A DNA stretch of 5,115 bases from Nitrososphaerales archaeon (GTDB lineage Archaea > Thermoproteota > Nitrososphaeria > Nitrososphaerales > Gagatemarchaeaceae), in contig JASHVX010000122.1 of assembly GCA_030044375.1 (NCBI GenBank), positions 1 to 5,115 of the forward strand, read 5' to 3'. Position numbers and translations under genes: made by a program. Position 1 is the first letter of the stretch; each line of letters begins with the position of its first letter. This document shows, piece after piece, positions 1 to 5,115 of the stretch. Under the pieces are notes generated by a model that was not told the origin of the DNA, did not search any database, and saw only the letters and a program-made list of their open reading frames with translations.

Positions 1-2
1 TG

Positions 3-281
3 ACGGCGGCCATGATGCTGTTCCTCGGGCTAGGCTCGATGTCGCTGTCGAAGAACCTGATCAAGACGATAATGTCGTTCCAGGTGATGGTGTTCGGGGC
101 CAACCTAGCCCTCTTCGCGTCTGGGCTGGGCGGCCAGCCCTCGCTGACCTCGCAGTCGCTCGTCCTGTTCTCCATCGCGGCCGGGGCGAGCACAGAGGCG
201 GTGGGACTGGCCATCATGGTGATGGTCCACAGGAAGTACGGCACCCTGAACCCGTCTGAAGTGAGGAGGCTCAGGCGTTGA
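3..281 (+). CDS. nuoK: Complex I-type membrane subunit NuoK (5' end outside the window)
   Basis: Small three-helix membrane subunit of NADH:quinone or F420H2:quinone oxidoreductase-type complexes, which helps carry protons across the membrane arm. The frame is open to the left edge. Counting from the Met codon at 12, the visible part is 89 residues. It shows the end of helix 1 (about 1-10), the KNLIKTIMS loop and helix 2 (14-38), helix 3 (49-73) with the signature TEAVGLAIMV (61-70), and a basic tail, all typical of NuoK rather than MrpC. About 9-12 N-terminal residues are probably missing compared with the usual 100, so the Met at 12 is unlikely to be the start. Glu62 matches the family's second membrane Glu (E. 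coli Glu72). The first one (E. coli Glu36, in an 'MSxELM'-like context) is Gln24 here. The stop overlaps the nuoL start in TTGA. Confidence 0.9.
   Translation, partial: TAAMMLFLGLGSMSLSKNLIKTIMSFQVMVFGANLALFASGLGGQPSLTSQSLVLFSIAAGASTEAVGLAIMVMVHRKYGTLNPSEVRRLRR
261..269 (+). promoter_or_regulatory. Shine-Dalgarno sequence for nuoL
   Basis: GTGAGGAGG lies inside the 3' end of nuoK, with an 8-nt spacer before the TTG at 278. It contains a perfect GAGGAGG core and supports the non-ATG start. It also shows that internal genes of this operon use SD-led initiation. Confidence 0.75.
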
Positions 282-1996
282 ACCCTTCTGCCTGGCTTCT
301 GTGGCTCATACCTCTTGCCTCGGCCCCCGTCGTGCCGGCGCTGGGCAGGCTGGACAAGCGGGCGTGCAAGTGGTTCGCGGTCGCAGTCGGCGGGGCCACG
401 GCCCTAATCGGGCTGGAGATGGGGCTCACCTTCTCAGGTCCTGCGCAAACCCAGACCCTAGCCTGGGTCCCTTCCCTGGGGGTGGCGCTGGAGGTGCAGG
501 TCGACGGGGTCTCCACGCTGCTCGGCGCGTTCGTGGCCCTGCTGTCTTTCGCGATAGTCGTCTACGCCGCCGGGAACATGGAAAGGGAGAGGGGGCAGGC
601 GAGGTTCTACTCGCTCGTGCTGCTGTTCGTAGGCGCGATGCTGGGCCTCGTGATGGCAGGGAACCTGGTCCAGCTCTACGTCTTCTGGGAGATCGTCGGA
701 ATCTGCTCCGCCTTCCTGATAGCCTTCTGGAACGACAAGGAGAGCGCTAGGAAGGCGGGCATCAAGGCGTTCTTTGTGACGAGGGTCGGGGACGCGGCGC
801 TCCTCCTTGCCGTCATCTTGATCCTGACAAGCATAGGCACCACCAGCCTGAGCGGGATAGCGGCGGCTACGAAGGTCCCCGGCACGGCCAACTGGACGCT
901 GATCGGGTTCCTGGTGCTGGTCGGGGCTATGGGCAAGTCGGCGCAGGTCCCCTTGCACGTCTGGCTGCCCGACGCGATGGAGGGGCCCACTCCCGTCAGC
1001 GCGCTCATCCACGCCGCCACGATGGTCAACGCCGGCGTCTACCTCCTCGTGAGGCTCTACCCGGTACTCGCGACGTCGCAGGCGCTCCTATGGTCGGTGC
1101 TCGGGGTCGGCCTGCTCAGCATGGTGGTGGGAGCCGTGTGCGCCTGCGCAGCCGACGACCTGAAGCGCGTCCTCGCGTACTCTACGATAAGCCAGCTCGG
1201 CCTGATGTTCGCGGCGATAGGGCTCGGGAACTGGCAGGGCGCCGTGTTCCACCTCGTGAGCCAGGGGGTCTTCAAGGCGCTCGCGTTCATGGCTGCGGGA
1301 TCCGTCATCGAGGCCGCGGGCACGCGGAGGATGGACGAGATGGGCGGCCTCCGGACGATGAAGGTCACATACGTCGCATTCCTCGCCGCCGCGCTCGCGA
1401 TGATAGGCCTCCCTCCTTTCATAGGGTTCTGGACGAAGGACGCCATCCTCTCGGCTGCGCTCACGACCAACCAGGCCGCCTTCGCCGCAATAGCCGTCGG
1501 CTCTGTCCTTACGGCGTACTACAGTTTCCGCGCCGTCTTCAAGGTATTCCAGGGGCCGAAGAGAGAGGGCGTGGGAGAGCCGCCCGCCCTGATGGCCGGC
1601 CCGATGGTAGCGATGTCAGCGACTGCGGCCTTCGGCTGGCTGCTGCTCGACTATCAGAAGCTCCTGCCATTCGGATTCAGCCTCGACCCTCCGGCGCTCG
1701 CTGCCTCCATGTTTGCGCTCGTCTCCGGGGTCATGGTGTCGTACTACGCGTTCGTCATGAAGCGGGAGGAGACGAAGGCGGCGCTCGCGTCTCACAAGGC
1801 CGCCGGCCTCCTGAAGAAGGCGCTGCTGCAAGGGCTTGGATTCGACGAGGCGTACGGGCGGCTCTCCAGGCTCGTGACGGTGTCCCTCTCGGAGGCGGCG
1901 CTGCTCATCCAGACCGGTGACTTGGACACCAACGCGATGCTTCTCCTCGCGGCCTTGCTCACCCTTCTCCTCCTCGTCGCCGTCGGAGGGCTCTGA
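278..1996 (+). CDS. nuoL: Complex I-type antiporter-like subunit NuoL
   Basis: Largest membrane subunit of complex I-type enzymes, an Mrp-antiporter-like proton channel at the tip of the membrane arm. The protein is 572 residues and almost entirely hydrophobic helices. Family landmarks appear in order: the RFYSLVLLFVGAMLGLVMAGN helix (about 109-129), WEIVGICSAFLIAFWN with helix-5 Glu138, GAMGKSAQVPLHVWLPDAMEG with helix-7 Lys220, SALIHAATMV with His245, LKRVLAYSTISQLG (295-308), VFKALAFMAAGSVI with Lys333, and GFWTKDAIL with helix-12 Lys387/Asp388. Helix 15 ends near 494 and the last helix starts near 553. The lateral-helix segment between them is shorter than in bacterial NuoL (about 600-650 residues in total). 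Gln329 and Glu345 stand where His is usual. The TTG start at 278 overlaps the nuoK stop and has a strong SD; the first in-frame ATG (residue 48) would remove the first helix. GGAGGG near its end is the SD of the next gene. Confidence 0.93.
   Translation: MNPSAWLLWLIPLASAPVVPALGRLDKRACKWFAVAVGGATALIGLEMGLTFSGPAQTQTLAWVPSLGVALEVQVDGVSTLLGAFVALLSFAIVVYAAGNMERERGQARFYSLVLLFVGAMLGLVMAGNLVQLYVFWEIVGICSAFLIAFWNDKESARKAGIKAFFVTRVGDAALLLAVILILTSIGTTSLSGIAAATKVPGTANWTLIGFLVLVGAMGKSAQVPLHVWLPDAMEGPTPVSALIHAATMVNAGVYLLVRLYPVLATSQALLWSVLGVGLLSMVVGAVCACAADDLKRVLAYSTISQLGLMFAAIGLGNWQGAVFHLVSQGVFKALAFMAAGSVIEAAGTRRMDEMGGLRTMKVTYVAFLAAALAMIGLPPFIGFWTKDAILSAALTTNQAAFAAIAVGSVLTAYYSFRAVFKVFQGPKREGVGEPPALMAGPMVAMSATAAFGWLLLDYQKLLPFGFSLDPPALAASMFALVSGVMVSYYAFVMKREETKAALASHKAAGLLKKALLQGLGFDEAYGRLSRLVTVSLSEAALLIQTGDLDTNAMLLLAALLTLLLLVAVGGL
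1985..1990 (+). promoter_or_regulatory. Shine-Dalgarno sequence for the NuoN/M-like gene
   Basis: GGAGGG overlaps the last codons of nuoL and sits 7 nt before the ATG at 1998. It decides that start over the in-frame GTG at 1917, which would add 27 non-membrane residues encoded inside nuoL. Confidence 0.75.
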
Positions 1997-1997
1997 C

Positions 1998-3437
1998 ATG
2001 TGGCTCACCGGCATCATGGAGGTGCTCTTCGCCGGGGCGATGGTGTCCGTGGTCGTCGACACGGGCCGCGCCAGGCTCGGTGGGCGAAGGGTCCTCGCCG
2101 TCGGGGCAGTCGCGGCCGTCTCGCTGAGCGCGTGCCTCGCAGAGTTCCTGGCGAACTGGTCGCAGGCGCAGAGCGGGCCCGTCACTGCGACCCCGGTCGT
2201 CTCGGCCTTCGCCACGCTCTACACCGTGGACAAGTTCGGCGCCTTGGTGATACTCACGGTCCTCGTGGTAGGCCTGGCGGTCGCCGTCTACTCCGCGACC
2301 AGCGTCGGCGAGAGAGACAACGTCGGGCTCTTCTTCGCCCTGCTGCAGATCATCGTGGCATGCGCCGTGGGCCTAGTCTCGGCAGGCGACCTGTTGACCG
2401 TCTTCCTGTTCTGGGAGGGCGTGAGCATCTCCGCCTATGGCCTCGTCTCGTTCGAAAGGCGCGATGTGTCGCTCGAGGCTGCGATGAAGTATTTTTTCAT
2501 GGCAGCGTCTGGGAGTCTGATATACCTCTACGGAGTGGCTCTGACCTACTCGGCGATAGGTAGCATCAGGCTCTCCGAACTGCCTTTGCTCCTGTCGTCG
2601 GGCAGCCTCGGCCTCGCCTCGCTTCTGCTGATGCTGCTGGGGCTGGGCGTGGAAGCCGCGCTGTTCCCCGTTCACATGTGGCTCCCTGACGCCTACGGCT
2701 CCTCTCCTGCCTTGACCGGCGCGCTCCACGGCAGGGTGGTCAACGAGGCGGTCCTGTTCGCCATGCTGAAGGTGGTCCAGCCGCTCGTGCCCTATGCGGG
2801 CTCGGACCTGGTGCGCGGCGCCCAGGTTGCGCTCGTCGCAGTGGCCGCCATGACGATGCTGGTCGGGAACCTGGGAGCGATGGGCCAGACGAACGTCAGG
2901 CGAATGCTCGCCTTCAGCTCGGTGGCCCAGATGGGGTACATGCTGGCCGCGCTCTCGACTTTCACCGTTCTCGGCCTGGCCGCGGTGGCGTTCTTGATCT
3001 GGAACCAGGGGATAGTCAAGGCGAGCTTCTTCATGTTGACAGGCGCGGGCGGCAAGGACTACGAGGGGGCGGAGCTCGACCGGCTCGAAGGCCTAGGCCA
3101 GTCCAGCAAGACGCTAGGCGTGCTCTTCTCGTCCTCGGCGCTGGCCATGGTAGGGTCGCCCCCCTTCGGGACGTTCTGGGCCGAGCTTCTGGCCGTCGAG
3201 GCGCTCCTGTCAGTGGGGACGGACATGTTCTTTGGACTGGCGGTCGTCCTAGTGCTCAACATAGTGCTGTCCATAGCATACTACTTCAGGGTCGTAAACA
3301 GGGTGGCCCTGGTCTCGGTCGAGGGGAAAGAGGCGGAGCCGATGAAGCCGTCGTTCCTGCTCCCTCCGGTCGCCCTCCTCGCGCTCAGCGTGCTGACCGG
3401 GCTGGTCCCGGCCCTGATACTCGGCACCATTCTCTGA
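1998..3437 (+). CDS. Complex I-type antiporter-like subunit, NuoN/NuoM type
   Basis: Second large proton-translocating membrane subunit, 479 residues, starting 1 nt after the nuoL stop. About 14 membrane helices are evident. The helix 5-6 region (FWEGVSISAYGLVSF, then LEAAMKYFFMAASGSLIYLYG, 138-179) is most like NuoN. FPVHMWLPDAYG (223-234), RRMLAFSSVAQMGYM (301-315) and VKASFFMLTGAG (340-351) are general NuoL/M/N/MrpD landmarks. The helix-12 motif GSPPFGTFWAELL carries Glu396, as in NuoM, whereas NuoN and MrpD usually have Lys. Helix-5 Glu140 and helix-10 Lys341 are kept. The near-invariant helix-7 Lys, just before FP-H-WLPDA, is Glu219, and the helix-8 Lys is Asn249 with Arg246 nearby. The mix of features leaves NuoN or NuoM open, so no symbol is given. 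It is the last gene of the operon; no third antiporter-like subunit follows. Confidence 0.88.
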   Translation: MWLTGIMEVLFAGAMVSVVVDTGRARLGGRRVLAVGAVAAVSLSACLAEFLANWSQAQSGPVTATPVVSAFATLYTVDKFGALVILTVLVVGLAVAVYSATSVGERDNVGLFFALLQIIVACAVGLVSAGDLLTVFLFWEGVSISAYGLVSFERRDVSLEAAMKYFFMAASGSLIYLYGVALTYSAIGSIRLSELPLLLSSGSLGLASLLLMLLGLGVEAALFPVHMWLPDAYGSSPALTGALHGRVVNEAVLFAMLKVVQPLVPYAGSDLVRGAQVALVAVAAMTMLVGNLGAMGQTNVRRMLAFSSVAQMGYMLAALSTFTVLGLAAVAFLIWNQGIVKASFFMLTGAGGKDYEGAELDRLEGLGQSSKTLGVLFSSSALAMVGSPPFGTFWAELLAVEALLSVGTDMFFGLAVVLVLNIVLSIAYYFRVVNRVALVSVEGKEAEPMKPSFLLPPVALLALSVLTGLVPALILGTIL

Positions 3438-3446
3438 GCGCGCCTC

Positions 3447-3453
3447 CTTATTA
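3447..3453 (+). promoter_or_regulatory. TATA-like promoter of the 110-residue protein gene
   Basis: CTTATTA is the only AT-rich patch in the 39-nt spacer after the membrane operon. Its centre is 27 nt from the ATG at 3477, so an archaeal transcript would begin at or next to the start codon. No Shine-Dalgarno sequence precedes that ATG, which agrees with leaderless translation. No clear purine-rich BRE is visible upstream. Confidence 0.55.
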
Positions 3454-3476
3454 GCTCCAGAGCCGCGACGCAGACC

Positions 3477-3809
3477 ATGAACCAGAGGAGAGAGCGCATC
3501 ATAGTCGACGTGCATGATCTGGAGGGCGCGGCGAAGGTCGAGGAGACGATAAGCACGGGCTACTGCGACGTCATAGCGGAGAACCTGGCAAACTGGGTCG
3601 CCGTAGAGGAGGACATGATAGACAGCTACAGGGGCTTTCCCAGGGAAGTGACCGCCAGGCTCGGGCGCGAGTTCGGCGAGATGGTCGAGGAGTCAGGCCA
3701 GACCGTGGCGAAGCTGAGGGTGCTCCTCGAGGCCGTCGAGCAGCTGCGGGACCGGAGGGCCCTGCGCGTGAAGGCGCTCAGGAAGATGCAGAAGACGCTG
3801 GCTTCGTGA
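3477..3809 (+). CDS. Hypothetical 110-residue, mostly helical protein
   Basis: Not recognised with confidence. The protein is soluble and charged, with no signal peptide or membrane segment and a single Cys (30). It looks all-helical: one acidic helix at about 16-51 (ENLANWVAVEEDMIDSYR) and a long, heptad-like helix at about 55-107 ending in a basic RRALRVKALRKMQK stretch. The pattern EExxIxxYR (44-52) followed by FGEMVEESGQTVAKLRVLLE (66-85) faintly recalls the helix pairs of rubrerythrin/ferritin-like proteins. The metal-binding ExxH would read E72-S-G-Q75 here, so metal binding is doubtful. The coding signal is supported by its own promoter, consistent codon use and tight packing: 39 nt after the membrane operon and 9 nt before the convergent DUF6390-like gene. 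The coiled-coil-like second helix could equally mean dimerisation or a partner-binding role. Confidence 0.75.
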   Translation: MNQRRERIIVDVHDLEGAAKVEETISTGYCDVIAENLANWVAVEEDMIDSYRGFPREVTARLGREFGEMVEESGQTVAKLRVLLEAVEQLRDRRALRVKALRKMQKTLAS

Positions 3810-3818
3810 CCGCGGGCC

Positions 3819-4586
3819 TCAGCCTTCCCAGCCGTCGCCGAGCTGCGCAAGCCTGTTCGAGGCGGCGATGTCGTAGAGAGTGTACTTGCGCAGGTTCTTG
3901 ACCTGGCGCCCGGTGAGTCTTTCGCTCGCGAAGTTCCAGTGGAGGCTGACCCAGTCCCCAGCCTTGACACGTGAGAACCCCGGTATCTCAGGGTCGTACG
4001 CTACCCTCTCGGTGCGCGGCGGAGCAAGCGCGAGCCTGCCGCCGGACAGCCTCAGGGGGCTGCTCCTCACCAGAAGCTCGCGCCCCTTGACCGAAGAGAC
4101 CTCGCCCCAGGAGATCCGGCACGAATCCATCAGCTTCAGCAGCTTGTCCCCCGTCGGAGAGGGTCCCGACCTCGCGAAGAGGCTCATGACGTAGAAAGAG
4201 TGGTGCGGCTTCGGGACGAACCCGGGGTCGCGGAAGAGGGTCTTGGCCTCGCTCCGCCCCATCTTAGACTTCAGGTCCCGGCTTGCGAACTCGAAGAAGT
4301 TGGTGGGCGCCACCCTGTCGAGCAGCGAATTCCCGATCCAATACGCTTCTGTAACAGAGTAGTCGAAGGGATCCCTGCCGGTCGACTCGCCGATCATCCT
4401 GATGAACGGGTAGGCGGCCTCGAACTTCGACAGGACGGAGACGAGGTCGTCGCCTGCCTTGGAGCCGTGGAGGTGATCGAGTATCTTCCCGTTCTGATCC
4501 GGGCCGCAGTAGCCGAGCCCATTGGGCGTGAGCGCGTGCTTGGCGTGGAGAAGTATCCCCGCCCTCTGGCTGCGACCGTTGGTCAT
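3819..4586 (-). CDS. DUF6390-like protein, partner of the HypC-like gene
   Basis: Soluble protein of 255 residues with no known biochemical function. I recognise it as DUF6390-like from its ordered motifs: ILLHAKHALTPNGLGYCGP (11-29), KFEAAYPFIRMIG (54-66), DPFDYSVTEAYWIGNSLLD (72-90), PKPHHSFYV (125-133), and near the C-terminus DWVSLHWNFASERL (211-224) followed by LRKYTLYDIAASN (232-244). Conserved-looking Cys27, His128, His129 and His216 could bind a metal or cofactor, but that is inference. From memory, members of this family tend to lie beside hypC-type genes. Here the ATG overlaps the HypC-like stop as ATGA, and a G-rich GAGGGTGGG (4593-4601) sits 6 nt upstream as a possible weak ribosome site. 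The two are therefore almost certainly co-translated and probably act together. A role in [NiFe]-hydrogenase maturation is plausible but unproven. The gene ends 9 nt from the convergent 110-residue protein gene. Confidence 0.8.
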   Translation of the reverse strand: MTNGRSQRAGILLHAKHALTPNGLGYCGPDQNGKILDHLHGSKAGDDLVSVLSKFEAAYPFIRMIGESTGRDPFDYSVTEAYWIGNSLLDRVAPTNFFEFASRDLKSKMGRSEAKTLFRDPGFVPKPHHSFYVMSLFARSGPSPTGDKLLKLMDSCRISWGEVSSVKGRELLVRSSPLRLSGGRLALAPPRTERVAYDPEIPGFSRVKAGDWVSLHWNFASERLTGRQVKNLRKYTLYDIAASNRLAQLGDGWEG

Positions 4587-4822
4587 CGGGTGCCCACCCT
4601 CGGAGGCGCGGCCTGCACCTCTTTCCAGGCCGCCCTCCTCCTCCGAGCCTCGTCCGCCGTGAGCGTCGAGAGGGCGAGGTTCCCGAACACCTCGACGAAG
4701 GCTCCTTTCTCTGCATCAATCATGGAGATGTCGACCGAGTCAGCGGTGTGCCCGTCAAAGAACCTGACCGCGGCTTTGCCCCCGGACGATGCGGTCACCC
4801 TCCCGACACGCGTGATGCACAT
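4583..4822 (-). CDS. hypC: HypC/HupF-like [NiFe]-hydrogenase maturation chaperone (divergent)
   Basis: HypC is a small cytoplasmic OB-fold-like chaperone. It carries the Fe(CN)2CO group with HypD and delivers it to the hydrogenase large subunit. The protein is 79 residues and follows the family plan: N-terminal MCITRVGRV, a first beta region AAVRFFDGHTADSVDISMI (17-35), then GAFVEVFGNLALSTL (40-54) and the acidic-to-basic helix TADEARRRRAAWKEV (55-69). The ATG at 4822 is preferred to the GTG at 4831 because HypC needs Cys as residue 2, and because a TATA-like box lies 26 nt upstream of it. Cys2 is present. The usual Pro6 is Val, and Phe46 stands where the family has a conserved His ('VHxGFA'; E. 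coli His51). It may thus be a specialised paralogue rather than the housekeeping HypC. The stop overlaps the DUF6390-like ATG. Confidence 0.8.
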   Translation of the reverse strand: MCITRVGRVTASSGGKAAVRFFDGHTADSVDISMIDAEKGAFVEVFGNLALSTLTADEARRRRAAWKEVQAAPPRVGTR

Positions 4823-4827
4823 GGCTG

Positions 4828-5115
4828 TCACGACTCGCTCCCACGATATAACGGCGCGACGTGCGGCGTGCCCTGGGGAACAGGCGACCCGGCGTCCGAC
4901 GGCAGTCCGTGAGCAGTAAGCACCATTACGAGCGCCACGACGGTCATCAGGAGCGCCGGTATTATCGCGTCGAAGGCCAGCGCCCTCCCGACCCCGAGAT
5001 AGAACAGGTAGCCCGCGATTATGGGCGAGAAGACCGTGGCCACGGACTGGGATGTGGTGGTCAGGCCGAGTGCAGCCCCCACCTTGCCTCCAGAAGCCTC
5101 GGCAGCCAAGGACTG
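4828..5115 (-). CDS. Major facilitator superfamily transporter, C-terminal part (5' end outside the window)
   Basis: The last 95 residues of an integral membrane transporter; the frame is open at the right edge, so the true start lies beyond it. The segment shows the MFS ending: AAEASGGKVGAALGLTTTSQS, matching the loop and start of helix 11, helix 11 itself (SVATVFSPIIAGYLFYLGVG), then helix 12 (AIIPALLMTVVALVMVLTAHGL) and a hydrophilic tail of about 27 residues. The 'G-G..LGL..T.QS.A...SP..AGYL' pattern is common in drug-efflux and metabolite MFS families, so the substrate cannot be told from this end. The stop lies 5 nt before the HypC-like ATG, and the tail region also holds the promoter of that gene. 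It may be partly co-transcribed with the pair, but nothing shows a shared function. Confidence 0.8.
   Translation of the reverse strand, partial: QSLAAEASGGKVGAALGLTTTSQSVATVFSPIIAGYLFYLGVGRALAFDAIIPALLMTVVALVMVLTAHGLPSDAGSPVPQGTPHVAPLYRGSES
4845..4851 (-). promoter_or_regulatory. TATA-like promoter of the HypC-like/DUF6390-like pair
   Basis: On the minus strand this reads TTATATC, an AT-rich island within GC-rich DNA inside the 3' end of the transporter gene. Its centre is 26 nt from the ATG at 4822, the archaeal spacing for a leaderless transcript. It would let the pair be transcribed separately from the transporter and supports the 4822 start. Confidence 0.6.

Noticed and set aside
450..470. 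Short inverted repeat CCCAG...CTGGG inside nuoL
   Set aside because: A stem of a few pairs in GC-rich coding sequence is expected by chance, and no T-tract follows.
1090..1920. Long plus-strand open frame (276 codons) within nuoL
   Set aside because: Arg/Gly/Pro-rich composition typical of a shadow frame in GC-rich DNA; nuoL in the other frame has clear family motifs throughout.
1917..1997. Upstream in-frame GTG start for the NuoN/M-like gene
   Set aside because: It would add a Ser/Pro/Cys-rich segment inside nuoL; the ATG at 1998 has an SD and starts directly before the first membrane helix.
1616..2215. Minus-strand open frame (199 codons) opposite the nuoL/NuoN-M junction
   Set aside because: Low-complexity, highly charged translation with no recognisable motif, antisense to two well-supported genes.
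3437..3476. Terminator after the membrane operon
   Set aside because: No T-tract or stable hairpin; the only AT-rich patch is better explained as the next promoter.
3810..3818. Bidirectional terminator between the convergent genes
   Set aside because: Only 9 nt of GC-rich sequence with no T-rich run on either strand.
4200..4919. Plus-strand open frame (239 codons) opposite the DUF6390-like and HypC-like genes
   Set aside because: Spans the junctions of three minus-strand genes with family motifs and shared overlaps; its own translation has no recognisable domain.
5107..5109. TTG as the start of the MFS gene
   Set aside because: The frame stays open to the window edge and the protein begins in mid-transporter, so this is an internal Leu codon.

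Overview
The window is GC-rich, gene-dense and most likely archaeal. Two genes have a TATA-like box centred about 26-27 nt upstream of an ATG, the spacing expected for leaderless archaeal transcripts. Genes inside the operon instead carry strong Shine-Dalgarno sequences (GAGGAGG, GGAGGG). Frequent AGG and ATA codons despite high GC fit this. A high-GC uncultivated lineage (Nitrososphaeria/Thermoproteota or Thermoplasmatota) is a reasonable guess, but I cannot fix the taxon from this sequence.

Positions 1-3437, plus strand: the distal end of a complex I-type (Nuo/Fpo) membrane operon. It holds the 3' part of nuoK, a complete nuoL with a TTG start overlapping the nuoK stop, and one further antiporter-like subunit of the NuoN/NuoM type. 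The operon then stops, so only two large antiporter-like subunits are visible instead of the usual L, M and N. Several residues normally central to proton translocation are changed: Glu to Gln in NuoK, His to Gln in NuoL, and Lys to Glu plus Lys to Asn in the NuoN/M-like subunit. The C-terminal lateral-helix segment of NuoL also looks short.

Positions 3438-3809, plus strand: a 39-nt spacer with a TATA-like promoter, then a 110-residue, mostly helical protein of unknown function.

Positions 3819-5115, minus strand, convergent with the above and separated by only 9 nt. Reading 5' to 3' on that strand, there is the 3' end of a major facilitator transporter running off the window edge. Next comes a HypC-like protein with its own promoter inside the transporter's 3' end, and then a DUF6390-like protein joined to it by an ATGA stop/start overlap. 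HypC is a [NiFe]-hydrogenase maturation chaperone. This copy keeps the essential second-residue Cys but has Phe where the family has a conserved His, so it and its DUF6390 partner may form a variant maturation or metal-cofactor module. No hydrogenase catalytic subunit lies in the window, so any functional link between this module and the membrane complex is inference only.

No RNA genes, CRISPR arrays, insertion sequences, long repeats or convincing terminators were seen.
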